From Oleiagrimonas citrea (GTDB taxonomy: Bacteria; Pseudomonadota; Gammaproteobacteria; Xanthomonadales; Rhodanobacteraceae): 64,000 nucleotides of DNA. Position 1 is the first letter of the stretch. Every line of letters begins with the position of its first letter. Below are positions 54,317-64,000 of the stretch, piece by piece. The notes under the pieces were generated by a model. The model had not been told where the DNA came from. It made no database searches and saw only the letters and a program-made list of their open reading frames with translations. Location of the stretch: contig NZ_JAAZQD010000002.1 of the NCBI RefSeq assembly GCF_012395255.1, forward strand, positions 579,929 through 643,928. The letters are read 5' to 3'. The position numbers and the translations under genes are program-made.

Positions 54317-55731
54317 CCACCCCACGCACCCTGTTCGAAAAAGTCTGGGACACCCACCAGGTCGTCGCCGAAAAAGCCGATGCGCCAGCCGTGCTCTACA
54401 TCGACCTGCACCTGGTGCATGAAGTCACCTCGCCGCAGGCCTTCGATGAACTGCGCCGCCGCGAGCTGCGCGTGCGCCGTCCCGATCGCACCCTGGCGAC
54501 GCTGGACCATTCCACGCCGACCCTGCCCGCGGCCGCCGACGGCACGCGCCCCTACGTGACGCCGCAGGCCGAGGCACAGGTGCGCACGCTGGAAAGCAAC
54601 TGCGCCGCATTCGGCGTCGAGCTGCACGGCTGGGACAGCGACGCGCGCGGCATCGTCCACGTGATCGGCCCGGAACTGGGCGCGACGCAACCGGGCATGA
54701 CCATCGTCTGCGGCGACAGCCACACCGCCACGCACGGCGCGTTCGGCGCGCTGGCCTTCGGCATCGGCACCACCGAGGTCGGCCACGTGCTGGCCACGCA
54801 ATGCCTGCTGCAACGCAAGCCGAAGACCTTCGCCATCCATGTCGACAACGCCCTGCCGGCCGACGTCTCGGCCAAGGACCTGGTGCTGCACGTGATCGCC
54901 ACGATCGGCGTCGGCGGCGGCACCGGCCATGTGCTGGAATTCCGCGGCCCGGCCATCGAGGCGCTGTCGATGGAAGAACGCATGACGGTGTGCAACATGG
55001 CCATCGAGGCCGGCGCGCGCGCCGGCATGATCGCCCCCGACCAAACCACCTTCGACTGGCTGAAGAACCGCCCGCGCGCGCCGCAGGGGGACGCCTGGAA
55101 CCGCGCCGTCGCGCACTGGCAGACGCTCAAGAGCGACGACGGCGCACGCTACGACCGCGAAGTGCGCATCGACGCCGCCACCGTGTGCCCGACCGTCACC
55201 TACGGCACCCATCCGGGCATGGCCGCGGCGATGGACGCGCCCGTGCCCGCCGCCGCCAACGCCCAGGAAGCCCGCGCGCTGGAGTACATGCAGGTCCGCG
55301 CGGGCAAGGCGATGGCCGGCATGCCGGTCGACGTGGTGTTCGTCGGCAGCTGCACCAACTCGCGCCTGCCCGACCTGCGCGCCGCCGCCGAGGTGCTGCG
55401 CGGGCGCAGCGTCGCCGAGGGCGTGCGCATGCTGGTGGTGCCCGGCTCCGAATCGGTGCGTCGCGCCGCCGAGGCCGAGGGCCTGCACGAAGTCTTCACT
55501 GCTGCCGGCGCGGAATGGCGCGTGCCCGGCTGTTCGATGTGCATCGCCATGAACGGCGACCTGGCCCAGCCCGGCCAGCTGGTGGTGTCGACCTCCAACC
55601 GCAACTTCGAGGGCCGCCAGGGCAAGGGCGCGCGCACGGTGCTGGCCAGTCCGGCCACCGCCGCCGCTTCCGCCGTGGCCGGTCGCATCGCCGATCCACG
55701 CACGCTGATGAACGAGGAGCAAGCGGCATGA
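54313..55731 (+). CDS. leuC: 3-isopropylmalate dehydratase large subunit
   Basis: A 472 aa aconitase-family protein that isomerises 2- to 3-isopropylmalate with LeuD. Marks: [10 protein letters not shown] at the start, [21 protein letters not shown], the cluster cysteines in VGSCTNSR and [10 protein letters not shown], and [12 protein letters not shown] near the end. It should carry a [4Fe-4S] cluster. The ATG overlaps the ilvE stop. The 115-base gap before leuD contains a GTGAG-type repeat. Confidence 0.96.
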   Translation: MTTPRTLFEKVWDTHQVVAEKADAPAVLYIDLHLVHEVTSPQAFDELRRRELRVRRPDRTLATLDHSTPTLPAAADGTRPYVTPQAEAQVRTLESNCAAFGVELHGWDSDARGIVHVIGPELGATQPGMTIVCGDSHTATHGAFGALAFGIGTTEVGHVLATQCLLQRKPKTFAIHVDNALPADVSAKDLVLHVIATIGVGGGTGHVLEFRGPAIEALSMEERMTVCNMAIEAGARAGMIAPDQTTFDWLKNRPRAPQGDAWNRAVAHWQTLKSDDGARYDREVRIDAATVCPTVTYGTHPGMAAAMDAPVPAAANAQEARALEYMQVRAGKAMAGMPVDVVFVGSCTNSRLPDLRAAAEVLRGRSVAEGVRMLVVPGSESVRRAAEAEGLHEVFTAAGAEWRVPGCSMCIAMNGDLAQPGQLVVSTSNRNFEGRQGKGARTVLASPATAAASAVAGRIADPRTLMNEEQAA

Positions 55732-55736
55732 AGGCC

Positions 55737-55829
55737 AGAAGTGAAGAGCGAGGAATGAGAAGTGAGCAGAGCCAGCCGCGGCTCGGCCTTTCCTCACTTC
55801 TCAGTCCTATCCACTCACTCCTCGCTTGC
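55737..55829. repeat. GTGAG-type inverted repeat between leuC and leuD
   Basis: The left part contains GCGAGGAATGAGAAGTGAG and the right part the inverted CTCACTTCTC and CTCACTCCTCGC, so the spacer can fold on itself. A related element lies between leuD and leuB. Confidence 0.6.
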
Positions 55830-55846
55830 TATCCCGGAGACGCCAC

Positions 55847-56431
55847 ATGAAGCCTTTGACCCGCATCCGCTCGCGCACCGCCGTGCTGGCGCACGCCAAC
55901 ATCGACACCGACCGCATCATCCCGGCGCGCTTCCTCACCACCACCGAGCGCACCGGCCTGGGCCGGCACGCCTTCGAGGACTGGCGCTACCGCGCCGACG
56001 GCAGCGACGACCCAGACTTCGAACTCAACCGACCCGAAGCGCGCGGCTGCCGCATCCTCGTCGCCGGCCGCAACTTCGGCTGCGGCTCCTCGCGCGAGCA
56101 CGCGCCCTGGGCGCTGCTGGATTTCGGCATCCAGGCGGTGCTGTCCAGCGAGATCGCCGACATCTTCCGCTCCAACGCGCTGAAGAACGGCCTGCTCGCG
56201 GTGGTGGTCAGCGAAGCCGAACACCGTTGGCTGCTGGACCACCCCGGCGTGGAACTGTCCATCGACGTCGCCGGCAGCTTCATCGAACTGCCTGATGGCG
56301 GCCGCTTCGCCTTCGAGCTGGACGGCTTCGCCCGCCACTGCCTGCTGCAGGGCGTGGATCAGCTCGGTTTCATCCGTCAGCACGCCGACGCCATCGACGC
56401 CTACGAACAACGCGTGGAGCAGGCCGCATGA
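55847..56431 (+). CDS. leuD: 3-isopropylmalate dehydratase small subunit
   Basis: A 194 aa partner of LeuC. NIDTDRIIPARFLTT and GRNFGCGSSREHAPWAL (the swivel-domain signature) are unmistakable. The start with GGAGA upstream gives the typical length. It is flanked on both sides by similar GTGAG-type repeats, which separate it from leuC and leuB in an otherwise tight operon. Confidence 0.96.
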   Translation: MKPLTRIRSRTAVLAHANIDTDRIIPARFLTTTERTGLGRHAFEDWRYRADGSDDPDFELNRPEARGCRILVAGRNFGCGSSREHAPWALLDFGIQAVLSSEIADIFRSNALKNGLLAVVVSEAEHRWLLDHPGVELSIDVAGSFIELPDGGRFAFELDGFARHCLLQGVDQLGFIRQHADAIDAYEQRVEQAA

Positions 56432-56439
56432 GGGTGTTC

Positions 56440-56540
56440 AGAAGTGAGGGGCGAGGAGTGAGAAGTGAGCAAGGCCACTTCCACCCTAGCCCATGCCCCT
56501 CGCTTTTCTCAGTTCTCACGCCTCATCACTCACTTCCCAT
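56440..56540. repeat. GTGAG-type inverted repeat between leuD and leuB
   Basis: It contains AGAAGTGAGGGGCGAGGAGT and AGAAGTGAGCAAGGCCA on the left, and CCCCTCGC, TTCTCAGTTCTCA and CATCACTCACTTCCC inverted on the right. It clearly resembles the leuC-leuD element. Confidence 0.6.
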
Positions 56541-56555
56541 CTCCAGGATCTAAAC

Positions 56556-57653
56556 ATGCACGCTCATCTCGTCACCCTCCCCGGCGACGGCATCGGCCCC
56601 GAGGTCACCGCCGCCGCCGTCGATGTGCTCAAGCACGTCGCCGCCCATCACGGCCACGATTTCCGCTTCAGCGAGCACGCCATCGGCGGCGCCGCCATCG
56701 ACGCCACCGGCGCGCCGCTGCCCGACGCCACCCGCGACGCCTGCCTGGCCGCCGACGCGGTGCTGCTGGGCGCGGTCGGCGGTCCGAAGTGGTCGGACCC
56801 GAACGCCAAGGTGCGTCCCGAGCAGGGCCTGCTGGCGCTGCGCGCGGCGCTCGGCGTGTTCGCCAACCTGCGGCCGCTGAAGGTGCATCCGCGCCTGGCC
56901 GAGCGCTCGCCGCTGAAGACCGAGCGTCTGAAGGACGTCGATTTCGTGGTCGTGCGCGAACTCACCGGCGGCGCCTACTTCGGCGCCAAGACCCGCGACA
57001 GGGACCGCGCCACCGACGAATGCGCGTACACCGTGACCGAGATCGAGCGCGTGCTGCGCCGCGGCTTCGAGCTGGCCAGCCAGCGCGGCCGCCGCCTGAC
57101 CTCGGTGGACAAGGCCAACGTGCTGGAGACCTCGCGCCTGTGGCGGCACACCGCCGAGCAGGTCGCGCGCGACTACCCGGAAGTGCATCTGGAGCACCAG
57201 CTGGTCGACTCGATGGCGATGCTGATGCTGACCCAGCCGTCGCGCTACGACGTCATCGTCACCGAGAACCTGTTCGGCGACATCCTCACCGACGAGGCCG
57301 CCGCGCTGGCCGGCTCGCTGGGTCTGCTGCCCTCGGCCTCGCTGGGCGATAGCCATGGCGGCCTGTACGAGCCGATCCACGGCTCGGCCCCGGATATCGC
57401 CGGGCGCAACGCCGCCAATCCACTCGGCGCCATTGCCAGCGCCGCGCTGCTGTTGCGCCATGCGCTGGGGCTGGAAGCCGAAGCCGCCGTGATCGAGGCC
57501 GCGGTCGAGCATGTGGTCGCGCACGGTCCGTGGACGCGCGACCTCGGCGGCACCGCCAGCACCACGCAAGTGCGCGACGCGGTGATCGCCGCACTGGATC
57601 TGGACGAGGACTGCAGGCCGGCGTTTCTCGCCGGCATGCGGGCCTGTGGCTGA
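56556..57653 (+). CDS. leuB: 3-isopropylmalate dehydrogenase
   Basis: A 365 aa NAD-dependent enzyme that oxidises and decarboxylates 3-isopropylmalate. [10 protein letters not shown] at the N-terminus, ELTGGAYFG, the metal/substrate segment [22 protein letters not shown], and the NAD-binding [18 protein letters not shown] are all present. AGGATC precedes the ATG. It follows the second GTGAG-type repeat and ends 10 bases before ilvD. Confidence 0.96.
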   Translation: MHAHLVTLPGDGIGPEVTAAAVDVLKHVAAHHGHDFRFSEHAIGGAAIDATGAPLPDATRDACLAADAVLLGAVGGPKWSDPNAKVRPEQGLLALRAALGVFANLRPLKVHPRLAERSPLKTERLKDVDFVVVRELTGGAYFGAKTRDRDRATDECAYTVTEIERVLRRGFELASQRGRRLTSVDKANVLETSRLWRHTAEQVARDYPEVHLEHQLVDSMAMLMLTQPSRYDVIVTENLFGDILTDEAAALAGSLGLLPSASLGDSHGGLYEPIHGSAPDIAGRNAANPLGAIASAALLLRHALGLEAEAAVIEAAVEHVVAHGPWTRDLGGTASTTQVRDAVIAALDLDEDCRPAFLAGMRACG

Positions 57654-57663
57654 GGGGCGGCGC

Positions 57664-59343
57664 ATGCGAAGCGACACCATGAAGAAAGGCCCAGACCGCG
57701 CCCCGGCGCGCGCGATGATGCGCGCCACCGGCCTGGACGACGACGCCATCGGCAAGCCGCTGGTCGCCGTGGTGCACACCTGGTCCAACGTCAGCCCGTG
57801 CAACCTCAACCTGCGCGACCTGGCCAACGACGTCGCCGACGGCATCCGCGCCGCCGGCGGCACGCCGATCGAGTTCAACACCATCGCCGTCACCGACGGC
57901 ATGGCGATGGGCACGCCGGGCATGCGCGCCTCGCTGGTCAGCCGCGAGGTCATCACCGACTCCATCGAACTGGCCGTCAACGGCCACTGCCTCGACGCCA
58001 TGGTGGTGCTGTGCGGCTGCGACAAGACCATTCCCGCCGCCGCGATGGCGCTGGCGCGCCTGGATATTCCGGGCGTGGCGCTGTACGGCGGCAGCATCGG
58101 CCACGGCACACTGGGCGGCAAGTCGATCACCGTGCAAGACGTGTTCGAGGCGGTCGGCGCGCACGGTGCGGGCAAGATGTCCAACGCCGAGCTGAAGCAG
58201 GTCGAGACCCGCGCCTGTCCCGGCGCCGGCGCCTGCGGCGGCCAGTACACCGCCAACACCATGGCGATGATCCTGACCACGCTGGGCTTGTCGCCGGTCG
58301 GTTTCAACGACGTGCCGGCCACGCACGCGGACAAGCCGGACGTCGCGCGCCGCTGCGGCGCACTGGCAATGGCGTGCCTGGCGCAATCGCGCACGCCGCG
58401 CCAGCTGATGACGCGCGAAGCCTTCATCAACGCCGCGCGCCTGGTCGCCGCCACCGCCGGTTCCACCAACGCCGCGCTGCACCTGCTGGCGATCGCGCAC
58501 GAAGCCGGCGTGCAACTGGATCTGGAGGACTTCAACGCCGCCTCCGAGCAGACCCCGGTGATCGCCGACCTGATGCCGGCCGGTCGCTACAGCGCGGTGG
58601 AGATGTTCGAGGCCGGCGGCGTCGCCGCCATCGCCAACGAACTGCGCCGCGCCGGCATGCTGGTCGACACGCCGACCGTCACCGGCCGCAGCCTGTTCGC
58701 CGAGCTCGACGACGCCCCGCCGGCGCAGGTCGCGCATGACCTGGTGCATTCGGTCGACGCGCCGATCAAGCCGCGCGGCGGCTACGCGATCCTGTACGGA
58801 AACCTCGCGCCGCAGGGCTGCATCCTGAAGCTGGCCGGCCTCGGCCAGGGCGGCTTTACCGGCACCGCGCGCGTGTTCGAGAGCGAGGAAGACGCCTTCG
58901 CCGCGGTGCAGAACGATCGCATCCAAAAGGGCGACTTCCTCGTCATTCGCAACGAGGGACCGGCCGGCGGCCCGGGCATGCGCGAGATGCTTGGCGTCAC
59001 CGCCGCGCTGATCGGCCGTGGCCTCGGCAACGATGTCGCGCTGATGACCGACGGCCGCTTTTCCGGCGCCACGCGCGGCTTCATGGTCGGCCACGTCGCG
59101 CCCGAGGCCGCACGCGGCGGACCCATCGCCCTGCTGCGCGACGGCGACCGCATCGTCATCGATAGCGAGGCCCGCACGCTCAGCACCGACGCCGACCTCG
59201 ACGCCCGCCGCGAAAGCTGGAACGCCCCGCCGCCGAAAGTCACCCGCGGCGCACTGGCCAAGTACGCGCAGCTGGTCGGCTCAGCCTCGGTGGGCGCCGT
59301 CACCAACGGCTCCACGCCCTACCGCTGGCGCACATCCGCCTGA
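57664..59343 (+). CDS. ilvD: Dihydroxy-acid dehydratase
   Basis: A 559 aa Fe-S dehydratase for the Ile/Val pathway. Cluster cysteines lie in [15 protein letters not shown] and [18 protein letters not shown], and the C-terminal [21 protein letters not shown] is diagnostic. The ATG with GAGGGG six bases upstream is preferred over a GTG six codons earlier. Placed between leuB and ilvC, so the leucine and valine branches share one transcript. Confidence 0.95.
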   Translation: MRSDTMKKGPDRAPARAMMRATGLDDDAIGKPLVAVVHTWSNVSPCNLNLRDLANDVADGIRAAGGTPIEFNTIAVTDGMAMGTPGMRASLVSREVITDSIELAVNGHCLDAMVVLCGCDKTIPAAAMALARLDIPGVALYGGSIGHGTLGGKSITVQDVFEAVGAHGAGKMSNAELKQVETRACPGAGACGGQYTANTMAMILTTLGLSPVGFNDVPATHADKPDVARRCGALAMACLAQSRTPRQLMTREAFINAARLVAATAGSTNAALHLLAIAHEAGVQLDLEDFNAASEQTPVIADLMPAGRYSAVEMFEAGGVAAIANELRRAGMLVDTPTVTGRSLFAELDDAPPAQVAHDLVHSVDAPIKPRGGYAILYGNLAPQGCILKLAGLGQGGFTGTARVFESEEDAFAAVQNDRIQKGDFLVIRNEGPAGGPGMREMLGVTAALIGRGLGNDVALMTDGRFSGATRGFMVGHVAPEAARGGPIALLRDGDRIVIDSEARTLSTDADLDARRESWNAPPPKVTRGALAKYAQLVGSASVGAVTNGSTPYRWRTSA

Positions 59344-59387
59344 AACCCGACGACCCCGCATCGATCCGCACTTCACTGGAGAACACC

Positions 59388-60410
59388 ATGAGCACCGCCA
59401 CCACCGACCTTCTGAAAGACGCCCGCATCGCCGTCCTCGGCTACGGCAGCCAGGGCCGCGCGCACGCGCTGAACCTGCATGAATCCGGCCTCGACGTGAT
59501 CGTCGGCGCGCGCGAGGGCGGTCCGTCCTGGCAGCGCGCGCAGGACGACGGCCTGAAGGTCGCCACGCCCGCCGACGCGGTCAAGGACGCCGACCTCGTC
59601 GCCGTGCTGACGCCGGACATGACCCAGCCGAAGCTGTACGAGGAAGCCATCGCGCCGCACATCAAGCCCGGCGCGGCGCTGCTGTTCGCGCACGGCTTCA
59701 ACGTGCATTTTGGCCAGATCACACCGCGCGAGGACATCGACGTGAACCTGGTCGCGCCCAAGGGCCCCGGCGCGCTGGTGCGTAGCGAATACCAGCGCGG
59801 CCGCGGCGTGCCCTGCCTGGTCGCCGTGGCGCAGGACGCCACCGGCCAGGCCGAAGCCAAGGCGCGCGCCTACGCGGCCGGCATCGGCGGCGCGCGCGCC
59901 ATGCTCATCCAGACCGACTTCAAGGAAGAGACCGAAACCGACCTGTTCGGCGAACAGGCGGTGCTGTGCGGCGGCGCCAGCGAGCTGGTGCTGAAGGGTT
60001 TCGAGACCCTGACCGAAGCCGGCTACCAGCCGGAGATCGCCTACTACGAGGTGATGCACGAGCTGAAGCTGATCGTCGACCTGTTCTACGAGGGCGGCCT
60101 GGCGAAGATGCTGCAATTCGTGTCCGAGACCGCGCAGTACGGCGATTACACGCGCGGCCCGCGCATCGTCGACGAGGCCACCAAGGCGCGCATGAAGCAG
60201 GTCCTGACCGAGATCCAGGATGGCACCTTCGCCCGCGAATGGACGGCCGAATACGACGCGGGTCTGCCCAACTACAAAAAGTTCAAGCAGGCCGATCTGG
60301 AGCATCCGATCGAGAAGGTCGGCGCGCAGCTGCGCGCGCGCATGGCCTGGCTGCACAAGGACAAGCAGGCCGCGACCGCCACCGGCGAACCGATGAAGAA
60401 AGCCGGCTGA
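59388..60410 (+). CDS. ilvC: Ketol-acid reductoisomerase, class I
   Basis: A 340 aa short (class I) enzyme that isomerises and reduces acetolactate and acetohydroxybutyrate with [18 protein letters not shown] is the nucleotide loop; [21 protein letters not shown] and the KARI knot region [13 protein letters not shown] follow. A Lys/Ala-rich tail ends the protein. GGAG lies upstream of the ATG. Between ilvD and the acetolactate synthase genes. Confidence 0.96.
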   Translation: MSTATTDLLKDARIAVLGYGSQGRAHALNLHESGLDVIVGAREGGPSWQRAQDDGLKVATPADAVKDADLVAVLTPDMTQPKLYEEAIAPHIKPGAALLFAHGFNVHFGQITPREDIDVNLVAPKGPGALVRSEYQRGRGVPCLVAVAQDATGQAEAKARAYAAGIGGARAMLIQTDFKEETETDLFGEQAVLCGGASELVLKGFETLTEAGYQPEIAYYEVMHELKLIVDLFYEGGLAKMLQFVSETAQYGDYTRGPRIVDEATKARMKQVLTEIQDGTFAREWTAEYDAGLPNYKKFKQADLEHPIEKVGAQLRARMAWLHKDKQAATATGEPMKKAG

Positions 60411-60472
60411 TGCGCGGGCCGGCTTCCCGCGCGGAGGCCGGCCCTTGGTTTCGAAGATCCAGGGAATTTGCA

Positions 60473-62314
60473 GTGAACGCTTCCGCTTTGCCCGCCGAAC
60501 AACCCGCTTCCACGCCCGCCACGACCGGCGCCGACATCGTCGTGCAGGTGCTCGCCGGCGAGGGCGTGGACGTGCTGTTCGGCTATTCCGGCGGCGCCAT
60601 CCTGCCGGTGTACGACGCCATCTTCCGCCACAACGCCGAGCACGCCGACACCGATGGCAAGGAACCCTTGCCGCTGGTGGTGCCGGCCAACGAGCAGGGC
60701 GCGGGCTTCATGGCCGCCGGCTACGCACGCGCCTCGGGCAAGGTCGGCGTCGCCATCGTCACCTCGGGACCGGGTGCAACCAACACGGTGACGCCGGTGC
60801 GCGACTGCATGGCCGACTCGATTCCGCTGGTGGTGATCTGCGGCCAGGTCGGCACCGCCGCCATCGGCAGCGACGCGTTTCAGGAAGCGCCGATCACCAA
60901 CATCATGAGCGCCTGCGCCAAGCACGTGTTCCTGGTCACCGATCCGGACCGTCTGGAGGCCACGCTGCGCACCGCGTTCACGCTGGCGCGCAGCGGGCGG
61001 CCGGGGCCGGTCGTCGTCGACATTCCCAAGGATGTGCAGAACGCCGCGCTGACCTTCCGTGGCGACGGCGAGCTGCCGCTGCCCGGCTACCGCGCGCGCA
61101 TCGCCACCAGCGCCACCGGCGGACTCGACGACGACGCCTGCCGCGCCTTCTTCGACGCGCTCAAGGCATCCAGGCGGCCGCTGATCTACGCCGGCGGCGG
61201 CATCATCGCCGGCGAGGCCGCGCGCGCGCTGCGCGCCTTCGTCGAAGCCTTCGGCGTGCCCGTGGTCACCACGCTGATGGGCATCGGCGGCATCGACACC
61301 ACCGACCCGCTGGCACTGCACATGCTGGGCATGCACGGCACCGCCTACGCCAACTACGCGGTCGAGGACTGCGACCTGCTGCTGGCGCTCGGCGCGCGCT
61401 TCGACGACCGCGTCGCCGGCGTGCCCGACGCCTTCGCCCCGGGCGCGAAGTTCCTCGCCCAGATCGACATCGACCCGGCCGAGATCGACAAGGTCAAACC
61501 CGTCGACTGGCACCACGTCGGCGACCTGACGCCAATGCTCGAACAACTGACCGTATGGGGTCGAGCACACGATGTGCAGCTCGATGTCAACGACTGGCAC
61601 GCGCACGTCGCCGCGCTGAAATCGCGCCACGCGATGAACTACGACCGCGACCACGCGCTGATCCAGCCCTACGCCGTGCTCGAGGAAATCAACCGCCACA
61701 CGCAGGGCCGCGCCATCATCACCACCGGCGTCGGCCAGCACCAGATGTGGGCGGCGCAGTACCTGCACTTCCGCGAACCGCGCCACTGGCTGACCTCCGG
61801 TTCGATGGGCACGATGGGCTTCGGCCTGCCCGCCGCTATCGGCGCGCAGTGCGCGCGGCCTGACGCGCTGGTCATCGACATCGACGGCGACGCCAGCATC
61901 CGCATGAACCTGGGCGAGCTGGAAACCGTCACCACCTACGGCCTGCCGGTGAAGATCGTGGTGCTCAACAACTGCGGCGACGGCATGGTGCGGCAGTGGC
62001 AGAAGCTGTTCTATCGCGGCCGCTTCATGGCCTCGGACAAGAGCCTGCACCGCAAGGACTTCGTCCAGGCCGTGCAGGCCGACGGCTTCACATGGGCCAA
62101 ACGGTTGGACGACCCGCGCGCACTGGCCGCCACTGTCGCCGACTTCCTCGCCTTCGACGGCCCCGCCTTTCTTGAAGTGATGATCGACCCGGATGCCGGC
62201 GTCTACCCGATGATCGGCCCCGGCGCGCGCTACGCGCAGATGATCACCGGCGACTTCATTCCCTCGCGCGACGCGGACGGCGACAACGCGCCGTCGGTCA
62301 CCGCCATGTTCTGA
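60473..62314 (+). CDS. ilvG: Acetolactate synthase large subunit
   Basis: A 613 aa thiamine-diphosphate enzyme, first common step of Ile/Val synthesis. The ThDP Glu is in [46 protein letters not shown] and the ThDP/Mg motif [31 protein letters not shown] are clear. The GTG start follows AGGGA; frames further upstream overlap ilvC. Followed 25 bases later by its small regulatory subunit. Named ilvG by its IlvM-sized partner; ilvB would be equally defensible. Confidence 0.93.
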   Translation: MNASALPAEQPASTPATTGADIVVQVLAGEGVDVLFGYSGGAILPVYDAIFRHNAEHADTDGKEPLPLVVPANEQGAGFMAAGYARASGKVGVAIVTSGPGATNTVTPVRDCMADSIPLVVICGQVGTAAIGSDAFQEAPITNIMSACAKHVFLVTDPDRLEATLRTAFTLARSGRPGPVVVDIPKDVQNAALTFRGDGELPLPGYRARIATSATGGLDDDACRAFFDALKASRRPLIYAGGGIIAGEAARALRAFVEAFGVPVVTTLMGIGGIDTTDPLALHMLGMHGTAYANYAVEDCDLLLALGARFDDRVAGVPDAFAPGAKFLAQIDIDPAEIDKVKPVDWHHVGDLTPMLEQLTVWGRAHDVQLDVNDWHAHVAALKSRHAMNYDRDHALIQPYAVLEEINRHTQGRAIITTGVGQHQMWAAQYLHFREPRHWLTSGSMGTMGFGLPAAIGAQCARPDALVIDIDGDASIRMNLGELETVTTYGLPVKIVVLNNCGDGMVRQWQKLFYRGRFMASDKSLHRKDFVQAVQADGFTWAKRLDDPRALAATVADFLAFDGPAFLEVMIDPDAGVYPMIGPGARYAQMITGDFIPSRDADGDNAPSVTAMF

Positions 62315-62339
62315 CGGAAGCCTTCCGACGGAGAACACC

Positions 62340-62597
62340 ATGAAACACACGCTCTCGATCCTGTTGCAGAACGAAGTCGGCGCGCTGGTTCGCGTGGCCG
62401 GGCTGTTCTCGGCGCGCGGCCACAACATCGACAGTCTGCACGTGGCCGCCACCCGCGACCCGGCCGTCTCGCGCCTGACCCTGACCGTCCACGGCGACGC
62501 CGCAAGGCTGACGCAGATTCTCAACCAGACCCGCAAGCTGGTCGACGTGCTGCAAGTCGAGCACCGCAGCGAGTCGCCTGAATCGCACGCGGCGTGA
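62340..62597 (+). CDS. ilvM: Acetolactate synthase small (ACT) subunit, short form
   Basis: An 85 aa single ACT domain. [26 protein letters not shown] is the valine-binding ACT motif as in IlvH, but the protein has only the N-terminal domain, the length of IlvM (about 87 aa). It stimulates and may confer feedback control on the large subunit. GGAGAACACC precedes the ATG. Last gene of the operon; the convergent VOC gene ends 16 bases away and I see no clear terminator. Confidence 0.9.
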   Translation: MKHTLSILLQNEVGALVRVAGLFSARGHNIDSLHVAATRDPAVSRLTLTVHGDAARLTQILNQTRKLVDVLQVEHRSESPESHAA

Positions 62598-62613
62598 CGC
62601 GGACGCGCCGTAT

Positions 62614-62964
62614 CTATCTGGCCTCGGCCACGACATCCAGCTCGAACACGTGATTGTCGTCGTCGGTGAAGTACAACGCCGTCTCGCCACGAGCGAGCTG
62701 CACGCAGCGCCCCTGCGTCTTCAGCCGCTGCGCACACGACGCCAACTCGTCCGCGTCGACCGCGAAGGCGATGTGGTCGCCGTTGGTCTTCGCCGGCGGC
62801 TCGCCCGCCACCAGCGCCAGACAGACGCCGCCCAGATGCACGTGCGTGTCATGGTCGCCTTCGCCCGGCGTGACCCGCGCATCGTCGAACAGGGTCCCGA
62901 GCCAGGTGGCGGTGCGCATCGGATCGCGCACCATCAGCGCGATGTGATCGAGGTGTCGTGGCAT
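62614..62964 (-). CDS. VOC superfamily (glyoxalase-like) protein
   Basis: A 116 aa single-domain vicinal-oxygen-chelate protein. It has two beta-alpha-beta-beta-beta halves: HLDHIALMVRDPMRTATWLGTLF and NGDHIAFAVDADELASCAQRL. Metal-ligand candidates are His6 and His64 at the two half starts and Glu in HVFELDVV at the end. The class covers lyases, dioxygenases and resistance proteins; the exact function cannot be told. Divergent from ubiA, convergent with the ilv operon. Confidence 0.8.
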   Translation of the reverse strand: MPRHLDHIALMVRDPMRTATWLGTLFDDARVTPGEGDHDTHVHLGGVCLALVAGEPPAKTNGDHIAFAVDADELASCAQRLKTQGRCVQLARGETALYFTDDDNHVFELDVVAEAR

Positions 62965-63072
62965 GGGTCTGCTCGTTCCGTGAGTCGTACCTCGACGCTA
63001 GCACGGAACGCTTGACCGGCTCGTGACAGAACCCGCTCGAATGCCGCGCAACGCGCGGCTACACTTGCGCGC

Positions 63073-64000
63073 ATGAATCGTCCGCCACGCCCCGCTCCCC
63101 GCCGCCGTCCGCCGCCGCGCGTCCCGCCGCGTGCGCGCACCAGCGTCCAACGCACCGAAGACAGCTCGCAGCGCGCCGGCCAGGTGTTGGGCTGGCTGCT
63201 CAAGTGCCTTCCCGAGCGCTGGCGTGCGCCGACCTACGACATGCTGGTGCTGACGCGCATGGACCGCCCAGTCGGTGCACTGCTGCTGCTTTGGGCCTGC
63301 TGGTGGGCGCTGTGGCTGGCGGCGATGGATTTCCCGCCGTGGAAGCCGTGGCTGATCTTTACCCTCGGCGTGTTCGTGATGCGTTCGGCCGGCTGCGCCA
63401 TCAACGACTATGCCGACCGCAAGCTGGATGCGCAGGTGCAGCGCACACGCGAGCGACCCATCGCCGCCGGACGCATCACGCCGAAGCGCGCGCTGACCGT
63501 GTTTTTCGTGCTGCTGCTGGTCGCCTTCGGCCTGGTGCTGCTGACCAACCCGCTGACCATCAAGCTGTCCTTCGGCGGCGCGGCGCTGGCGGCGATCTAC
63601 CCGTTCACCAAGCGCTACACGCACCTGCCGCAGGTGGTGCTGGGCGCGGCCTTCGGCTGGTCGATCCCGATGGCCTTCGCCGCCGTCGCCAACCACGTGC
63701 CGCCGCTGGCCTGGCTGCTGTTCCTGGCCAACGTGGTGTGGTCGACAATGTACGACACCGAGTACGCAATGGTAGACCGCGAGGACGACCTGAAGGTCGG
63801 TGCCAAATCCACCGCGATTCTGTTCGGCGAACTCGACCGCGTGATCGTCGCGATCCTGATGGCGACCTTTCTGCTGGCGATGGTCATGGTCGGCCACCGC
63901 GCGCAGCTGGCCTGGCCGTACTGGCTGGGCGTCGTCGCCGCCAGCGGACTGATGGTGTGGCAGCAGTGGCTGATCCGCGGCCGCGAGCGCATCCCTTGCC
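63073..64000 (+). CDS. ubiA: 4-hydroxybenzoate polyprenyltransferase (3' end outside window)
   Basis: The first 309 codons of an inner-membrane prenyltransferase of ubiquinone synthesis. After an unusual Pro/Arg-rich N-terminal tail (about 1-50), [22 protein letters not shown] matches UbiA. The two Asp-rich motifs are NDYADRKLD with [11 protein letters not shown] after it, and [12 protein letters not shown]. Helices are visible through the window edge. The tail is longer than in E. coli UbiA; an ATG inside it (before LVLTRMDRP) could be the true start. The stop codon is not in the window. Confidence 0.92.
   Translation, partial: MNRPPRPAPRRRPPPRVPPRARTSVQRTEDSSQRAGQVLGWLLKCLPERWRAPTYDMLVLTRMDRPVGALLLLWACWWALWLAAMDFPPWKPWLIFTLGVFVMRSAGCAINDYADRKLDAQVQRTRERPIAAGRITPKRALTVFFVLLLVAFGLVLLTNPLTIKLSFGGAALAAIYPFTKRYTHLPQVVLGAAFGWSIPMAFAAVANHVPPLAWLLFLANVVWSTMYDTEYAMVDREDDLKVGAKSTAILFGELDRVIVAILMATFLLAMVMVGHRAQLAWPYWLGVVAASGLMVWQQWLIRGRERIPC

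Overview
The window looks like chromosomal DNA of a GC-rich gammaproteobacterium of the Xanthomonadales/Lysobacterales, probably Rhodanobacteraceae or a relative. The grounds are high GC, many TonB receptors and secreted peptidases (S9, S46, tandem M61), leaderless-type promoters and GTGAG-type intergenic repeats. No prophage, insertion sequence or CRISPR array is visible. The assignment is by eye from protein character, not from a search.

Layout. 1-4649 (minus): an RND efflux operon of the MdtABC type, cut by the window edge. 4993-8266: a membrane cytochrome c5, an alpha/beta hydrolase overlapping zapE, and a double-cupin ChrR-like protein. 8324-15232: two cobalamin riboswitches back to back, one driving a BtuB-like receptor (minus) and one driving nrdA-nrdB-thioesterase (plus). 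15465-26534: DPP IV-like peptidase, queF, a DedA protein, a POT peptide transporter, an S46 dipeptidyl peptidase, a phospholipase D-like protein, and a divergent ZIP transporter/M23 peptidase pair. Zur-like boxes lie before the S46 gene and between ZIP and M23. 26937-31237: PAP2 phosphatase, GT4 glycosyltransferase, an ArnT-like transferase, an unknown membrane protein and tRNA-Arg(CCG).

31412-34543: a PAS-PAS-GGDEF diguanylate cyclase broken by a frameshift, overlapping by 4 bases a gene for a pepsin-like (A1) aspartic protease fused to a C-terminal avidin-like domain. 34620-40384: two tandem M61 glycyl aminopeptidases and an APC amino acid permease. 40760-45171 (minus): TonB receptor, YhhN/TMEM86 lysoplasmalogenase homologue, and a protein strikingly like animal alkylglycerol monooxygenase (AGMO/TMEM195). 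I read this as a possible ether-lipid uptake and cleavage operon. 45409-47397: a CpdB/UshA-type periplasmic nucleotidase.

47533-62597: amino-acid biosynthesis. A Thr-rich leader peptide precedes homoserine dehydrogenase-thrB-thrC. Then an Ile/Leu/Val-rich leader peptide with a strong attenuator terminator precedes one long operon leuA-ilvE-leuC-leuD-leuB-ilvD-ilvC-ilvG-ilvM, which covers nearly the whole branched-chain pathway. Both leader ORFs start 6-8 bases after a matching -10 element, so both are probably leaderless mRNAs. The window closes with a VOC protein (minus) and a partial ubiA.

The strongest candidates for something undescribed are the pepsin-avidin fusion coupled to a c-di-GMP enzyme, and the TonB receptor/lysoplasmalogenase/AGMO operon.
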